Positions 8,399 to 17,781 of a stretch of 25,782 nucleotides of DNA are shown in pieces (position 1 is the first letter of the stretch; the number at the start of each line of letters is the position of its first letter). The notes under the pieces were generated by a model, which did not search any database, was not told the DNA's origin, and worked only from the letters and a program-made list of their open reading frames with translations. A program made the position numbers and the translations under genes. Origin of the DNA: SAR116 cluster bacterium. Its GTDB lineage: Bacteria; Pseudomonadota; Alphaproteobacteria; Puniceispirillales; Puniceispirillaceae. The stretch lies in assembly GCA_002722385.1 (NCBI GenBank), contig PBLR01000025.1:6295-32076 (forward strand), given 5' to 3'.

Positions 8399-11039
8399 GC
8401 TCAGCTTTTAATTCATAGATCAGGCTGAGGGCTTCACGCGGGGACAGCGCATCAGGCTCCAGCGCGGTCAGCATATCATCCAGCTGTTCAGAAACAGGCA
8501 CACCGGCATCTGAAACCAGACTGTCATCACTTACCGGCGGATCAAATAGGGGCAGCATATCTGCTGTGCGGGTAGAGCCAAAGGACTGGGCTTCTAGCTG
8601 GCGGACAAGGCCTGCGGCCCGCTTTATCACAGCTGCCGGCAGGCCGGCCAGCTTGGCCACGTGAACGCCATAGGATTTATCCGCAGCCCCGGCAGCAACC
8701 TGATGCAGAAACACAATCTCGCCTTTCCATTCTTTGACCTGCATCGCATAAATCCTGAGCCTGTCCAATTGAGCTTGCAAGCTGGTCAGTTCATGATAAT
8801 GCGTGGCAAACAGGGTGCGGCAGCGATTTTTGTTGTGCAGATGCTCAAGACATGCCCAGGCAATCGCCAGGCCGTCCCAGGTTGCTGTGCCCCGGCCTAT
8901 CTCATCAAGAATCACAAGAGACCTGTCTGTTGACTGATTGAGAATCGCCGCTGTTTCAACCATCTCAACCATGAAGGTTGACTGACCACGGGCCAGATCA
9001 TCAGACGCGCCGACACGGCTGAACAGCTGGTCAATAATGCCGATTTCCGCCCGGTCAGCCGGCACATACAGACCCGCCTGTGCCAGAATGGCAATATGGG
9101 CGTTCTGGCGCAGATAGGTTGATTTGCCTGCCATATTCGGCCCGGTGAGAAGCCAGAGATTTGCCTGTTCTGAAAGCTGACAATCATTGGCAATAAACGG
9201 AGAAGATGTGGTCAGCATCTGCTCGACAACAGGATGGCGGCCAGCCTCTATCTGAAATGTTGTATCTTCCCTGAGGAACGGACGGGTGTAATTGTGCCGT
9301 TCAGCCAGGCGGGCCGTGGCATGGGCCACATCAAGACAGGCCAGCGCATGGGCTGCCTCAGCAATCTGTCCGGACTGACGTTGAACCGCATCTGTCAGTT
9401 CAGCAAACAGCTCAAGCTCAAGAGCCACAGCCCGGTCCGCAGCCGTGCTCAGCTGCTTTTCCAGATCAGACAGCTCAGTGGTGGTGAACCGGACAGACTG
9501 GGCTGTGGTCTGCCGGTGAATAAACTGCTCATTGCTCAACAGCTTTTCACCATGGTTGGCCCGCACATCAATATGATAGCCAAGCACATTATTATGTTTG
9601 ATTTTCAGTGATGAAATAGCTGTTTCTTCGGCATATTTCGCCTGCAGACCCGCAATCAGACGGCGGCTTTCATCACGCATCTGCCGCAGATTATCCAGCT
9701 GGCTGTCATATCCAGGCCGGATAAACCCGCCTTCTCTGGCCAGCAACGGCAACTCTTCACCAAGGGCAGGCAGAATCACATCACCCAGAGCGGCCGGGGC
9801 TTCGGCAAGCGCGCATAATCTGGCCATCTCAGCATTGAGCTCAATATGATCAGATGACAGACATGAGCTGGCAATCCGCCGCGCGCCCAACAGCCCTTCA
9901 GCCAGACTGGCCAGATCACGCGGCCCGCCCCGGCCTGAGGCAATGCGGGATAATGATCTGTCCAGATCAGGAATTTGTTTGAAATGATCAGATACCTGCT
10001 GACACAGCGCTGGTTGGTCTAAAAACCAATCCACAAGACCCAGCCTTTGTTCGATCTGTTGTCTGTCAGTAAGCGGTGCAGAAATCCGGCCATGTAACAA
10101 CCGGGCCCCGGCCGCGGTACGGGTGAAATCAATCGCCTGCAGCAGACTGCCCGCCCGCTCGCCAGACAAGGTCTGGGTCAATTCAAGTGATTTGCGGGTG
10201 GCCGCATCAATATCCATAAAGGCCTGTTTGGACAGGCTGCACAAAGGGGCAAGCCGCGGCATCTGGTTCAGCTGTGTGCGCTGCAGATAAGCCAGCAACC
10301 CGCCGGCGGCCGACAACATGGGCGGGGTGAACTGGCCAAAACCCTGCAGGGTGGACACCCCATAAAATTCGCACAGCCGGTCTGAGGCTTTTTTATGATC
10401 AAACAGGGCTGAGGGCTGGGAGCTGGCATGATAGGCGGTTTGCGCGGCCTGCAGGCGATCTGCCAGATCATCAGCATAAATCAGCTCAGCTGCCTGCAGA
10501 CGAGCCAACAGCGTATCGATATCGCCATCACCGCAAGGCTGAACATAAAAGTCACCTGTGGACATATCTGCCCAGGCAATCGCCAGATCAGCCGAAACCC
10601 GCCCGACAGCCACCAGAAAATTATGCTGATGAGCATTCAGCAAGCCATCTTCCTGGAGCGTGCCAGGCGTTACAACCCTGACCACATCACGCGGAAGAGG
10701 CCCTTTACCGCCTCTTTTTTTAAACATCTCCGGCGTTTCAGATTGCTCGCAAATGGCGACTTTATGACCTTTCTGGATCAGCCGGGCCAGATAACCATCC
10801 ATGGCATGGACCGGAACCCCGCACATGGCAATTTCACGATCTTCAATTTTGCCCCGATGGGTCAGGGCAATACCCAAGGCCTGAGACGCAACTTCCGCAT
10901 CATGAAAAAACATTTCATAAAAATCGCCCATCCTGTAAAACAAGAGCATCTCCTGATAATGTTCTTTCACAGCAATATACTGCGCCATCATCGGGGTCAG
11001 TTTGGCCTGTTTTACTGATGTTATATCAAGTGCGTTCAT
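8379..11039 (-). CDS. mutS: DNA mismatch repair protein MutS
   Basis: Mismatch-recognition ATPase of methyl-directed or MutL-dependent repair, 886 aa, a typical MutS1 length. The N-terminal mismatch-binding domain has the Phe-X-Glu motif in GDFYEMF (Phe40, Glu42). The C-terminal ABC-type ATPase has Walker A GPNMAGKSTYLRQ (about 630-642) and Walker B LVILDEIGRG (about 704-713). The start is the ATG at 11039. The gene is divergent from maeB across 92 bases, an adjacency I know from other alphaproteobacteria, and heads the minus-strand run into glnD. A TATAGT element lies in that gap on the minus strand, but I see no convincing -35 partner. Confidence 0.97.
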   Translation of the reverse strand: MNALDITSVKQAKLTPMMAQYIAVKEHYQEMLLFYRMGDFYEMFFHDAEVASQALGIALTHRGKIEDREIAMCGVPVHAMDGYLARLIQKGHKVAICEQSETPEMFKKRGGKGPLPRDVVRVVTPGTLQEDGLLNAHQHNFLVAVGRVSADLAIAWADMSTGDFYVQPCGDGDIDTLLARLQAAELIYADDLADRLQAAQTAYHASSQPSALFDHKKASDRLCEFYGVSTLQGFGQFTPPMLSAAGGLLAYLQRTQLNQMPRLAPLCSLSKQAFMDIDAATRKSLELTQTLSGERAGSLLQAIDFTRTAAGARLLHGRISAPLTDRQQIEQRLGLVDWFLDQPALCQQVSDHFKQIPDLDRSLSRIASGRGGPRDLASLAEGLLGARRIASSCLSSDHIELNAEMARLCALAEAPAALGDVILPALGEELPLLAREGGFIRPGYDSQLDNLRQMRDESRRLIAGLQAKYAEETAISSLKIKHNNVLGYHIDVRANHGEKLLSNEQFIHRQTTAQSVRFTTTELSDLEKQLSTAADRAVALELELFAELTDAVQRQSGQIAEAAHALACLDVAHATARLAERHNYTRPFLREDTTFQIEAGRHPVVEQMLTTSSPFIANDCQLSEQANLWLLTGPNMAGKSTYLRQNAHIAILAQAGLYVPADRAEIGIIDQLFSRVGASDDLARGQSTFMVEMVETAAILNQSTDRSLVILDEIGRGTATWDGLAIAWACLEHLHNKNRCRTLFATHYHELTSLQAQLDRLRIYAMQVKEWKGEIVFLHQVAAGAADKSYGVHVAKLAGLPAAVIKRAAGLVRQLEAQSFGSTRTADMLPLFDPPVSDDSLVSDAGVPVSEQLDDMLTALEPDALSPREALSLIYELKAEHDKSGR

Positions 11040-11131
11040 CGGTTTTCATCTGGACTTGAATATCCGTGGCAAAGCATTACGCTGTAGCTTATCACTATAC
11101 CCGTTTCTTTTAACTTCTGTAGCGGATTCCC

Positions 11132-13396
11132 ATGAAAAAGTCACTCAAACAGGATGCTTTGAATTTCCATTCATCTGGACGTCCAGGCAAACTTGAGATT
11201 ACACCAACCAAGCCTCTGACAACCCAGCGTGATCTTTCGCTCGCCTATTCCCCTGGCGTTGCTGAGCCGTGCCTTGCGATTGAAGCCTCACCAGACAAGG
11301 CCTATGACTATACCGCGAAAGGAAATCTGGTCGCGGTGATTTCTAACGGAACAGCGGTTCTTGGTCTTGGTAATATCGGGGCCGGCGCATCAAAGCCCGT
11401 AATGGAAGGCAAGGCGGTTCTGTTCAAAAAATTTGCCGATATTGACGGTGTCGATCTGGAATTGGACACAGAAGATGTGGACCGGTTTGTTGAGGCTGTC
11501 AGCCTGCTGGGTCCTTCATTTGGAGGCATTAATTTAGAAGATATCAAATCACCTGAATGTTTCATCATTGAACAACGCCTGCGCGAAATGATGGATATTC
11601 CGGTGTTTCATGATGATCAGCATGGTACAGCCATTATCGCGGCAGCCGGTTTGATCAACGCGCTTCATCTGACCGGACGGGATTTAGCCGATATCACGGT
11701 TGTATCGAACGGTGCGGGGGCGGCCTCTATCGCCTGTGTTGAATTGATCAAGGCCATGGGCGTAAAGCATGAAAATGTGATTATGTGTGACCGCACCGGC
11801 GTCGTATATCAGGGCCGTGAAGAGGGTATGAACCAGTGGAAATCGGCTCATGCGGTAAAAACAGATGCCCGGACATTGGCAGATGCCTTAAAAGGGGCAG
11901 ATGTGTTTTTAGGCCTGTCTGCAGCGAAAGCGATGACCCCAGAAATGCTCAAATCCATGGCAGATCGCCCGATTGTGTTCGCCATGGCCAATCCAGAGCC
12001 GGAAATTATGCCTGATGTGGCAAAAAAGGCCCGGCCTGACGCCATTATCGCGACCGGCCGGTCTGATTATCCGAACCAGGTGAATAATGTGCTTGGCTTT
12101 CCCTATATTTTCAGAGGGGCACTTGATGTGCGGGCAACAGCCATTAATGAGGATATGAAAATCGCCGCGGCCAACGCCATTGCTATGCTGGCCAGAGAAG
12201 ATGTGCCAGATGAGGTCAATAACGCCTATGCCGGAGAAAGCCTGCGCTATGGGGAAGATTACATCATCCCGGCGCCGTTTGATCCGCGCTTGATCTCGGC
12301 GGTTTCCTCTGCGGTTGCTAAAGCGGCGATGGCCTCTGGCGTGGCCAGAAAACCAATTGATGATCTTGAAGCCTATAAACGCGATTTGTCTGCCCGGCTT
12401 GATCCGACCGCCTCATTCTTGCAGGACGTGTTTGAGCGGATCACCCCTGAAAATAAACGCATTGTCTTTACCGAAGGTGAAGAAGAAGTATCTATCCGGG
12501 CGGCGCTGGCCTTCAGCAATTCCGGCTATGGTCATCCGGTCCTGCTGGGCCGGGAAGCCCGCATCAAACAGCGGATCGCGGATATGGGCCTGGATGGTGC
12601 AGATGTTCTGGAAATCATCAATGCCAAAATCTCAGATCATAATCAGGACTACATCCAGTTCCTGTATAAAAAACTGCAGCGTCACGGCGTGTTGGAACGT
12701 GATTGCCAGCGTATGGTGAATCTGGACAGAAATGTGTTTGCCGCCTGTATGGTCGCAAATGGCCATGCTGATGCGCTGGTCACTGGCATGACCCGTTCGT
12801 TCCAGGCCAGCTTTGAACATGTCACCCGTGTTATAGGCCCGAAAAAAGGCAAGGAATTTATCACCACATCCATGCTGATTTCACGTGGGCGGACAGTCTT
12901 TATGGGGGATACGTCAATTCATGAACGCCCGTCTGGCGAGCAGATGGCCAATATTGCTGAGGTGATTGCTGAGAAAGCCCGGTCAATGGGGCATACTCCG
13001 CGCGTGGCGTTGTTGTCGTTTTCCAATTTTGGCAATCCAGACAGCGCCATCACGCAAACCGCAAGAGACGCGGTAGCTGTTCTGGATGAACGGAAGGTCG
13101 ATTTTGAATATGAAGGCGAAATGACGGCTGATATCGCTCTTGATTATGAGCTGATGCAAGCCCGTTATCCGTTTTCACGGCTGAAAGGCCCGGCAAATAT
13201 TCTGGTGATGCCCGGGCTGCATTCAGCGAATATTTCGTTTAAGCTGATGCAGCAGCTTGGCGGTGGTTCGGTGATCGGACCGATGATCCTGAACGCAGAA
13301 TTCCCGTTCCAGATTATCCCGATGAGCGCGTCAGTCAGCGATTTGGTCAACGCTGCTGCCCTGGCCGCTTATGAATCGCTGGCTGGGCATGACTAG
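11132..13396 (+). CDS. maeB: NADP-dependent malic enzyme with phosphotransacetylase-like domain
   Basis: Hybrid malic enzyme, 754 aa, that decarboxylates malate to pyruvate with reduction of NAD(P). The N-terminal malic domain has [10 protein letters not shown] with Tyr39, and [11 protein letters not shown] with Lys94, the expected catalytic pair. [10 protein letters not shown] near residue 160 supplies metal ligands. The nucleotide-binding domain contains [11 protein letters not shown]. From about residue 430 the protein is a phosphotransacetylase-like (PTA/PTB) domain, normally regulatory and binding acetyl-CoA in these hybrids rather than catalytic. The start is ATG at 11132, with only a weak AGCGGA ribosome site. 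phoR begins 22 bases after the stop, so read-through is likely. The NADP preference is assigned from the family, not from the sequence. Confidence 0.95.
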   Translation: MKKSLKQDALNFHSSGRPGKLEITPTKPLTTQRDLSLAYSPGVAEPCLAIEASPDKAYDYTAKGNLVAVISNGTAVLGLGNIGAGASKPVMEGKAVLFKKFADIDGVDLELDTEDVDRFVEAVSLLGPSFGGINLEDIKSPECFIIEQRLREMMDIPVFHDDQHGTAIIAAAGLINALHLTGRDLADITVVSNGAGAASIACVELIKAMGVKHENVIMCDRTGVVYQGREEGMNQWKSAHAVKTDARTLADALKGADVFLGLSAAKAMTPEMLKSMADRPIVFAMANPEPEIMPDVAKKARPDAIIATGRSDYPNQVNNVLGFPYIFRGALDVRATAINEDMKIAAANAIAMLAREDVPDEVNNAYAGESLRYGEDYIIPAPFDPRLISAVSSAVAKAAMASGVARKPIDDLEAYKRDLSARLDPTASFLQDVFERITPENKRIVFTEGEEEVSIRAALAFSNSGYGHPVLLGREARIKQRIADMGLDGADVLEIINAKISDHNQDYIQFLYKKLQRHGVLERDCQRMVNLDRNVFAACMVANGHADALVTGMTRSFQASFEHVTRVIGPKKGKEFITTSMLISRGRTVFMGDTSIHERPSGEQMANIAEVIAEKARSMGHTPRVALLSFSNFGNPDSAITQTARDAVAVLDERKVDFEYEGEMTADIALDYELMQARYPFSRLKGPANILVMPGLHSANISFKLMQQLGGGSVIGPMILNAEFPFQIIPMSASVSDLVNAAALAAYESLAGHD

Positions 13397-13418
13397 ATAG
13401 AGCTGAGCCAGGATTTTA

Positions 13419-14879
13419 GTGACGCAAACCAGAGCAGAAAAATTTGCAGTCTTCTTTCGGCTGTTGCGGATCAGCTCTGGTTTTTTTCTGGCTCTGTTCA
13501 TCCTGCTGTTATGGGGACGGCTTGAGCTGATTGATGTTCTTCTGATCAGTTTAGCCGGGGCGTCTGTCTGCTGGTTTCTGCTTTCAAATGACCAGCAGAT
13601 TATCCGCGCCCTGCGTCAGTATTTCCGGCATAAAGCCAGCAGCAACAGCCCGGCTGAGGCCACCCCGACATCAAACCTGATGTTCAGCGAAACCACGTCA
13701 ACATCAGACATATCAGAACTTCTCTGGCTGGTGTCCAGTGCCGAAAAGCAGGCCAGCTCTTCCTATAAGCAGCTGAAATTCAGTAATGAATATCTGTATG
13801 ATGTCCTGCATCAGCTGCCGCTTCCCCTTATTCTTCTGGATAATCGGGGGCATGTTCAGGAATTCAATGAACGGGCCAAGATTTTATTTGGTCACCTGCA
13901 GCAGAACAAGCCTATCGCCTTTGTCATCCGCAACAACAGCCTGATTGAAACCATCAATCAGGTCATTGACGGCGGCACAGGCCTGACCGAAACACAGCTG
14001 ACTCTGGCCCGGCCGGATAAACAGCATTTTTCAGTGATTATATCCAGCTTTCTGGTTGAAGAAAAAAGCCGGACAGCGGTGATGTTCATTGACCGGACAG
14101 CCGCCCTTGAAGCTGAAAAGATGCGCACGGAATTTGTGGCCAATGTCAGCCACGAGCTGCGTACGCCTCTCACTTCTATCATGGGGTTTGTTGAGACACT
14201 TCAGGGACCAGCAGGAGAGGATCAGGCCACGCGTGAAAAATTTTTAAAGATTCTGCTGCAACAGTCACAGCGCATGCTTCGGCTTGTTTCTGATCAGCTG
14301 TCCTTATCAAAAATTGAACGCAGCGATTTTGTTTCCCCGACAGCGCAAGCCAACTTAACTCAGGCCGTAGAACGTGTGCGGGTGGCCCTTGATCACCAGA
14401 TCAAAACAACTGATGTGACAGTGAATATAGACATGCCGGCAACACCTGTTATTGTTGCCGGCGTATTGGATGAGCTGATCCAGATGATCCAGAACCTGAC
14501 TGAAAATGCGATCCGCTATGGCCGACAGAACGGACAGGTTGATCTGACCATCAAGCCGGATGTCACGCATGATGCTCTGCCGGGGATCGCTTTGGCCAGC
14601 ATCTGTGTTGCTGATAACGGAGACGGGATTGCCCCGAACCATCTGCCCCGGTTAACAGAACGGTTTTACCGGGTGGATAAAGGTCGTTCACGCGAAATGG
14701 GCGGAACCGGCCTGGGTCTGGCGATTGTCAAACATATTATCAGCCGTCATCGTGGCCATCTAGAGATCACCTCTGAATTAGGGCAGGGATCAAAATTTAC
14801 GATTTATCTGCCGTGCAAGACGGCGTCTGCTGATCAGGTGGAGCCGCTGAAACACATTGTCACAAAGACGTCACATTAA
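13419..14879 (+). CDS. phoR: Phosphate-regulon sensor histidine kinase PhoR
   Basis: Membrane sensor kinase, 486 aa, expected to phosphorylate PhoB under phosphate limitation. Two close membrane segments (about 18-34 and 38-55) leave almost no periplasmic loop, as is usual for PhoR. A PAS-like domain covers roughly 125-235. The dimerisation domain has FVANVSHELRTPLTSIMGF with phospho-acceptor His245. The ATPase domain shows NLTENAIRYG (N box), DNGDGI (G1), FYRV (F box) and GGTGLGLAIVKHI (G2). The start is GTG at 13419 with AGGA five bases upstream. It lies 22 bases after maeB and 91 bases before phoB. In many alphaproteobacteria pstSCAB and phoU separate phoR from phoB, but they are absent here. 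Confidence 0.92.
   Translation: MTQTRAEKFAVFFRLLRISSGFFLALFILLLWGRLELIDVLLISLAGASVCWFLLSNDQQIIRALRQYFRHKASSNSPAEATPTSNLMFSETTSTSDISELLWLVSSAEKQASSSYKQLKFSNEYLYDVLHQLPLPLILLDNRGHVQEFNERAKILFGHLQQNKPIAFVIRNNSLIETINQVIDGGTGLTETQLTLARPDKQHFSVIISSFLVEEKSRTAVMFIDRTAALEAEKMRTEFVANVSHELRTPLTSIMGFVETLQGPAGEDQATREKFLKILLQQSQRMLRLVSDQLSLSKIERSDFVSPTAQANLTQAVERVRVALDHQIKTTDVTVNIDMPATPVIVAGVLDELIQMIQNLTENAIRYGRQNGQVDLTIKPDVTHDALPGIALASICVADNGDGIAPNHLPRLTERFYRVDKGRSREMGGTGLGLAIVKHIISRHRGHLEITSELGQGSKFTIYLPCKTASADQVEPLKHIVTKTSH
14857..14874 (+). promoter_or_regulatory. Possible Pho box at the 3' end of phoR
   Basis: TTGTCAC (14857-14863) and ACGTCAC (14868-14874) form a direct repeat with the 11-base period of a PhoB-binding box (two CTGTCAT/C-like heptamers separated by 4 bases). 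The first copy matches well, the second only in GTCAC. It overlaps the last codons of phoR and sits about 100 bases before phoB, which fits autoregulation. Chance within coding sequence cannot be excluded. Confidence 0.3.
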
Positions 14880-14902
14880 TCACTTAAACAAAGATGAGTT
14901 AA

Positions 14903-14974
14903 ATGAAGGGGCCGGTGAAACCTGAGAGGTGGCGGTATTGTGGAAACCAGACAGGCAAGAAGGGATTGAGATGA
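14903..14974 (+). CDS. Possible 23-codon leader peptide before phoB
   Basis: A short frame starting at ATG 14903 encodes a basic 23-residue peptide (MKGPVKPERW...). It ends in a TGA sharing bases with the phoB ATG (ATGA overlap). The stop-start overlap is the only support: the upstream ribosome site is poor and so short a frame can arise by chance. If translated, it could couple ribosome flow into phoB. Confidence 0.2.
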   Translation: MKGPVKPERWRYCGNQTGKKGLR

Positions 14975-15684
14975 GCCGCCCGACAGCTGTTCATCAAAAA
15001 ACAGTCCTTATTATTGAGGATGAAGAGGATATCCAGATCCTGCTGGAGTATAACCTGCGCGAGGAAGGCTTTAGCATCTTGCAGGCCACAGATGGTGAAG
15101 AAGGCCTGTTGCAGGCCGTTGAATATCGCCCTGATCTAATTTTGCTTGATTGGATGCTGCCGCTTTTGTCTGACCTTGAAGTTCTGCGCCAGCTGCGGGC
15201 CCATCCCGACACCAGAGACATTCCGGTGATTATGCTGACTGCCAAAGGTGAAGAAACAGACCGGCTGCGCGGGCTTGATGGCGGGGCGGATGATTATATA
15301 ACCAAACCGTTCAGCCCGGCTGAATTGCTGGCCCGGGCCAGAGCCCTGCTTCGCCGAACAACAGGCGGTCATACCACCATTTTAAGCTATAAAGATATCG
15401 AAATGGATCTGGAAAAAAAGCGGGTCACCCGGGACCAGAAGCCAATTCATCTTGGACCAACCGAATTTCGTCTACTGGAGCATTTTCTGCGCAATCAGGA
15501 GCGGGTCTATTCACGCAGCCAGTTGCTGGATCATGTGTGGGGAGATGATGTGTATGTTGAGCTGAGAACAGTAGATGTCCATATCCGTCGTCTGCGCCGG
15601 GCGCTGAATATCAACAACAAGCCTGACCTCATCCGCACCGTGCGCTCTATGGGATATGCGCTGGAAGCTGAGAAGCCGTCATAA
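14971..15684 (+). CDS. phoB: Phosphate-regulon response regulator PhoB
   Basis: Two-domain OmpR/PhoB-family transcription factor, 237 aa. The receiver domain has the acidic pocket IEDEED (15-20), phospho-acceptor Asp60 in LLDWMLP, Thr90 and Lys112 (TKPF). The DNA-binding winged helix (about 138-235) shows HLGPTEFRLLEHFL and RTVDVHIRRLRRAL, very typical of PhoB. The start is ATG at 14971 with AAGGGA five bases upstream. A GTG at 14929 is in frame but would add 14 residues without a family counterpart. Position after phoR supports the cognate pair. One oddity is in the loop after the phospho-acceptor: MLPLLSDLEV has Asp68 where receivers usually have Gly. Confidence 0.94.
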   Translation: MSRPTAVHQKTVLIIEDEEDIQILLEYNLREEGFSILQATDGEEGLLQAVEYRPDLILLDWMLPLLSDLEVLRQLRAHPDTRDIPVIMLTAKGEETDRLRGLDGGADDYITKPFSPAELLARARALLRRTTGGHTTILSYKDIEMDLEKKRVTRDQKPIHLGPTEFRLLEHFLRNQERVYSRSQLLDHVWGDDVYVELRTVDVHIRRLRRALNINNKPDLIRTVRSMGYALEAEKPS

Positions 15685-15814
15685 GATAGACGCCGGCTAT
15701 TCATCGATAAAAACACCGCCTTCTTTTTCAAAGCAGATGGCCCTGAATTCGCTTTCTTTTCTGGTCAAGATGACGATAATGGGGGGTGTTGTTGTGGTTG
15801 TTCAGGGCAGATAC

Positions 15815-16465
15815 ATGTTATTTATTCCTGCCGGTTTTCACTTTCGCTTTGCATCGTCTGTTCTGGGAATAGCGCTGCTTGGCCTGTCTGCCTGCCAGCC
15901 TGTATTCCAGGCCCAGACCGGCCGTACAGTTCCGGTTGTCTTTCCAGCAGAATCCCAAACCGGGCCCGTAAGCCAGGCCGAAAATGAAGCCGATGATCTT
16001 ACCCCTTCATCAACTCTGCTGACAGAAGAAGAAGCATCAGCAGAACCGGTTGAAGCCACAGCCGTGCTGATCCCGCACACAGACCCTGTTCAAGAGGACC
16101 AGACACCCGTACAAAGCGAGAGCCAGACAGATGAGGCGGTTATCGTGATCAGCCGGTCACCGCCGCCAGCACAACCTGTTGTGCTGCCTGCGTTTAATCC
16201 GGCTGACTTGGTTGGTAAATCACAATCATTTGTCAATGCACAGTTCGGCCAGGCTGATTTCAGCCGTACAGAAGGCGTTATTCATGTTCTGCAATATCGC
16301 CAGCCAGATTGTGTGATTGACCTGTTTATTTCTGTCGCCGGTACCGCGCAGACCCCGCCACCTGCAGAAGCCAAAATCATCGACTGGGCCATGCGGGAAC
16401 GCACCGTCAATCAGGCTCTTGATCTGACCTTATGCCAGCAGCAGTTTTTTGACCGGAAGCTGTAA
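15815..16465 (+). CDS. Predicted outer- or inner-membrane lipoprotein, unknown function
   Basis: A 216-residue lipoprotein. The signal peptide ends in the lipobox LSAC with Cys27 as the lipidated residue. The middle (about 35-125) is low-complexity, rich in Glu, Thr, Pro and Ser, and probably an extended linker. The C-terminal 85 residues form a small domain beginning FNPADLVGKSQSFVNAQFG and including HVLQYRQPDCVIDLFI. This pattern (LVG..., FG, QYR, C.(I/L)DLF) recurs in alphaproteobacterial lipoproteins and resembles short SmpA/OmlA-like domains, but I know no function. The start is ATG at 15815 with CAGGG about 9 bases upstream. The frame is open back to 15656, inside phoB, but that extension would bury the signal peptide. 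The 130 bases after phoB show no clear terminator, so it may belong to the same transcript. Confidence 0.75.
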   Translation: MLFIPAGFHFRFASSVLGIALLGLSACQPVFQAQTGRTVPVVFPAESQTGPVSQAENEADDLTPSSTLLTEEEASAEPVEATAVLIPHTDPVQEDQTPVQSESQTDEAVIVISRSPPPAQPVVLPAFNPADLVGKSQSFVNAQFGQADFSRTEGVIHVLQYRQPDCVIDLFISVAGTAQTPPPAEAKIIDWAMRERTVNQALDLTLCQQQFFDRKL

Positions 16466-16486
16466 GCAGCCTGGTATCTGCCTCAG

Positions 16487-17131
16487 TCAGCCTGTTTTCT
16501 TGCTGAATAGACAGAATGATCTGATCTGACAGTCCGCACAATCTGGCTTACGGGCTTTGCACACATACCGTCCATGCAAAATCAGCCAGTGATGAGCCCC
16601 TTTTTTATAGGCTTGCGGTACCCGGCGCAGCAGCTCTTTTTCAACGGCATCGGGTGTTTTGCCGGGGGCCAGGCCTGTTCTGTTGCCGACCCTGAAGATA
16701 TGCGTATCCACCGCAATGGTCGGCTCACCAAAGGCCTCATTCAGAACCACATTCGCCGTTTTGCGCCCCACGCCCGGCAAGGCTTCTAATGCCTCTCTGT
16801 CTTGAGGGACCTGACCATCATGCTGATCAATCAGGATTTGTGATAACTTCATCACATTCTGGGCTTTGGTGTTAAACAGGCCAATCGTCTTGATATGTGC
16901 CCTGACAGACTCCAGCCCCAGCCCGACCATCGCTTCTGGTGTATCTGCAGCCGCAAACAGGCCCTTGGTCGCTTTGTTGACGCCCACATCTGTTGCCTGT
17001 GCAGACAACACCACAGCCACCAACAACGTATAGGGATTTGTGAAGGTTAATTCGGTTTGCGGGTCCGGATTTGTCTGACTGAGCAGACGGAACACCTCAT
17101 CAATATCTGATAGACGCATTTTGCGCGGCAT
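16487..17131 (-). CDS. nth: Endonuclease III (DNA glycosylase/AP lyase)
   Basis: Base-excision-repair enzyme that removes oxidised pyrimidines and nicks abasic sites, 214 aa, the standard length. The helix-hairpin-helix is LEALPGVGRKTANVVL (115-130) with catalytic Lys124, and VDTHIFRVGNRTG supplies Asp142. The C-terminal [4Fe-4S] loop has Cys191, Cys198, Cys201 and Cys207 in the exact C-X6-C-X2-C-X5-C spacing. The start is ATG at 17131. The gene converges on the lipoprotein gene with 21 bases between stops and is divergent from the DUF2244 gene. Confidence 0.97.
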   Translation of the reverse strand: MPRKMRLSDIDEVFRLLSQTNPDPQTELTFTNPYTLLVAVVLSAQATDVGVNKATKGLFAAADTPEAMVGLGLESVRAHIKTIGLFNTKAQNVMKLSQILIDQHDGQVPQDREALEALPGVGRKTANVVLNEAFGEPTIAVDTHIFRVGNRTGLAPGKTPDAVEKELLRRVPQAYKKGAHHWLILHGRYVCKARKPDCADCQIRSFCLFSKKTG

Positions 17132-17208
17132 TTTGAGCTCTTTTCACTTTCGGCACGTATTCTTATACATAGAGAAGATGACTATAGTATCCATAGCCTG
17201 GGCCAGCC

Positions 17209-17766
17209 ATGAATAAAGTAAATTTCACTGAAGAGAATATGTCTGCAAAGCACCCCCCACAACACAGATGGTATCATGACACGACAGAGACCGGGGCAGA
17301 AGCTATTGTGATCACGCTGTGGCCCTACCGGTCACTGTCTTTACGCGGGTTTCAGATTTTCATTGCTGTTCTGGCCAGTCTGATGAGCCTGATTGGTCTG
17401 GGATTTTATCTGCTCGGGGCCTGGCCTGTGATCGGTTTTCTGGGTCTGGAGATTCTGGTTGTCTGGTATGCGTTCAAATGGAATTACAGATCAGGCCAGC
17501 TGGTTGAAACAGTCGCGATCAGCCCGCAACAGGTGGATGTGACCCGGACCGACTGGCGGGGGCGCACAACAACAGTCCGGTTGAACGGGGCCTGGATTAA
17601 AGCAGAGTTGGACATGCAAGAAAAAAAACGAGAACGGTTATATCTGCGCCAGCATGCACGCAAACTGGAAATAGGTGCCTTTATGCCGCCGTCTGAAAAA
17701 CCGTCTCTTGCAAAAGCACTGAACGCGGCCTTTTCCCGCCTGCGTTATGAGGCAAACAGCGCCTGA
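17209..17766 (+). CDS. DUF2244 family integral membrane protein
   Basis: A 185-residue protein of the alphaproteobacterial DUF2244 family, function unknown. A short soluble N-terminus includes ITLWPYRSLSLRGF, then come two adjacent membrane segments (about 48-70 and 73-92). A cytoplasmic C-terminal domain follows, with VDVTRTDWRGR and a charged LDMQEKKRERLYLRQ stretch. The two starts, ATG at 17209 and ATG at 17239, cannot be separated: the first has no clear ribosome site and the second has GAAGAG very close to it. The gene is divergent from nth across 77 bases and ends 15 bases before the dapB stop, in convergent orientation. Confidence 0.8.
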   Translation: MNKVNFTEENMSAKHPPQHRWYHDTTETGAEAIVITLWPYRSLSLRGFQIFIAVLASLMSLIGLGFYLLGAWPVIGFLGLEILVVWYAFKWNYRSGQLVETVAISPQQVDVTRTDWRGRTTTVRLNGAWIKAELDMQEKKRERLYLRQHARKLEIGAFMPPSEKPSLAKALNAAFSRLRYEANSA

Positions 17767-17781
17767 GGCTGGTCACCTCTA

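Noticed and set aside
10428..11018. 196-codon plus-strand frame opposite mutS
   Set aside because: It lies wholly within the conserved N-terminal part of mutS and shows no recognisable domain. It is a shadow frame.
11040..11131. Divergent mutS-maeB gap examined for promoters
   Set aside because: TATAGT on the minus strand and TTGAAT on the plus strand are isolated half-matches without properly spaced partners.
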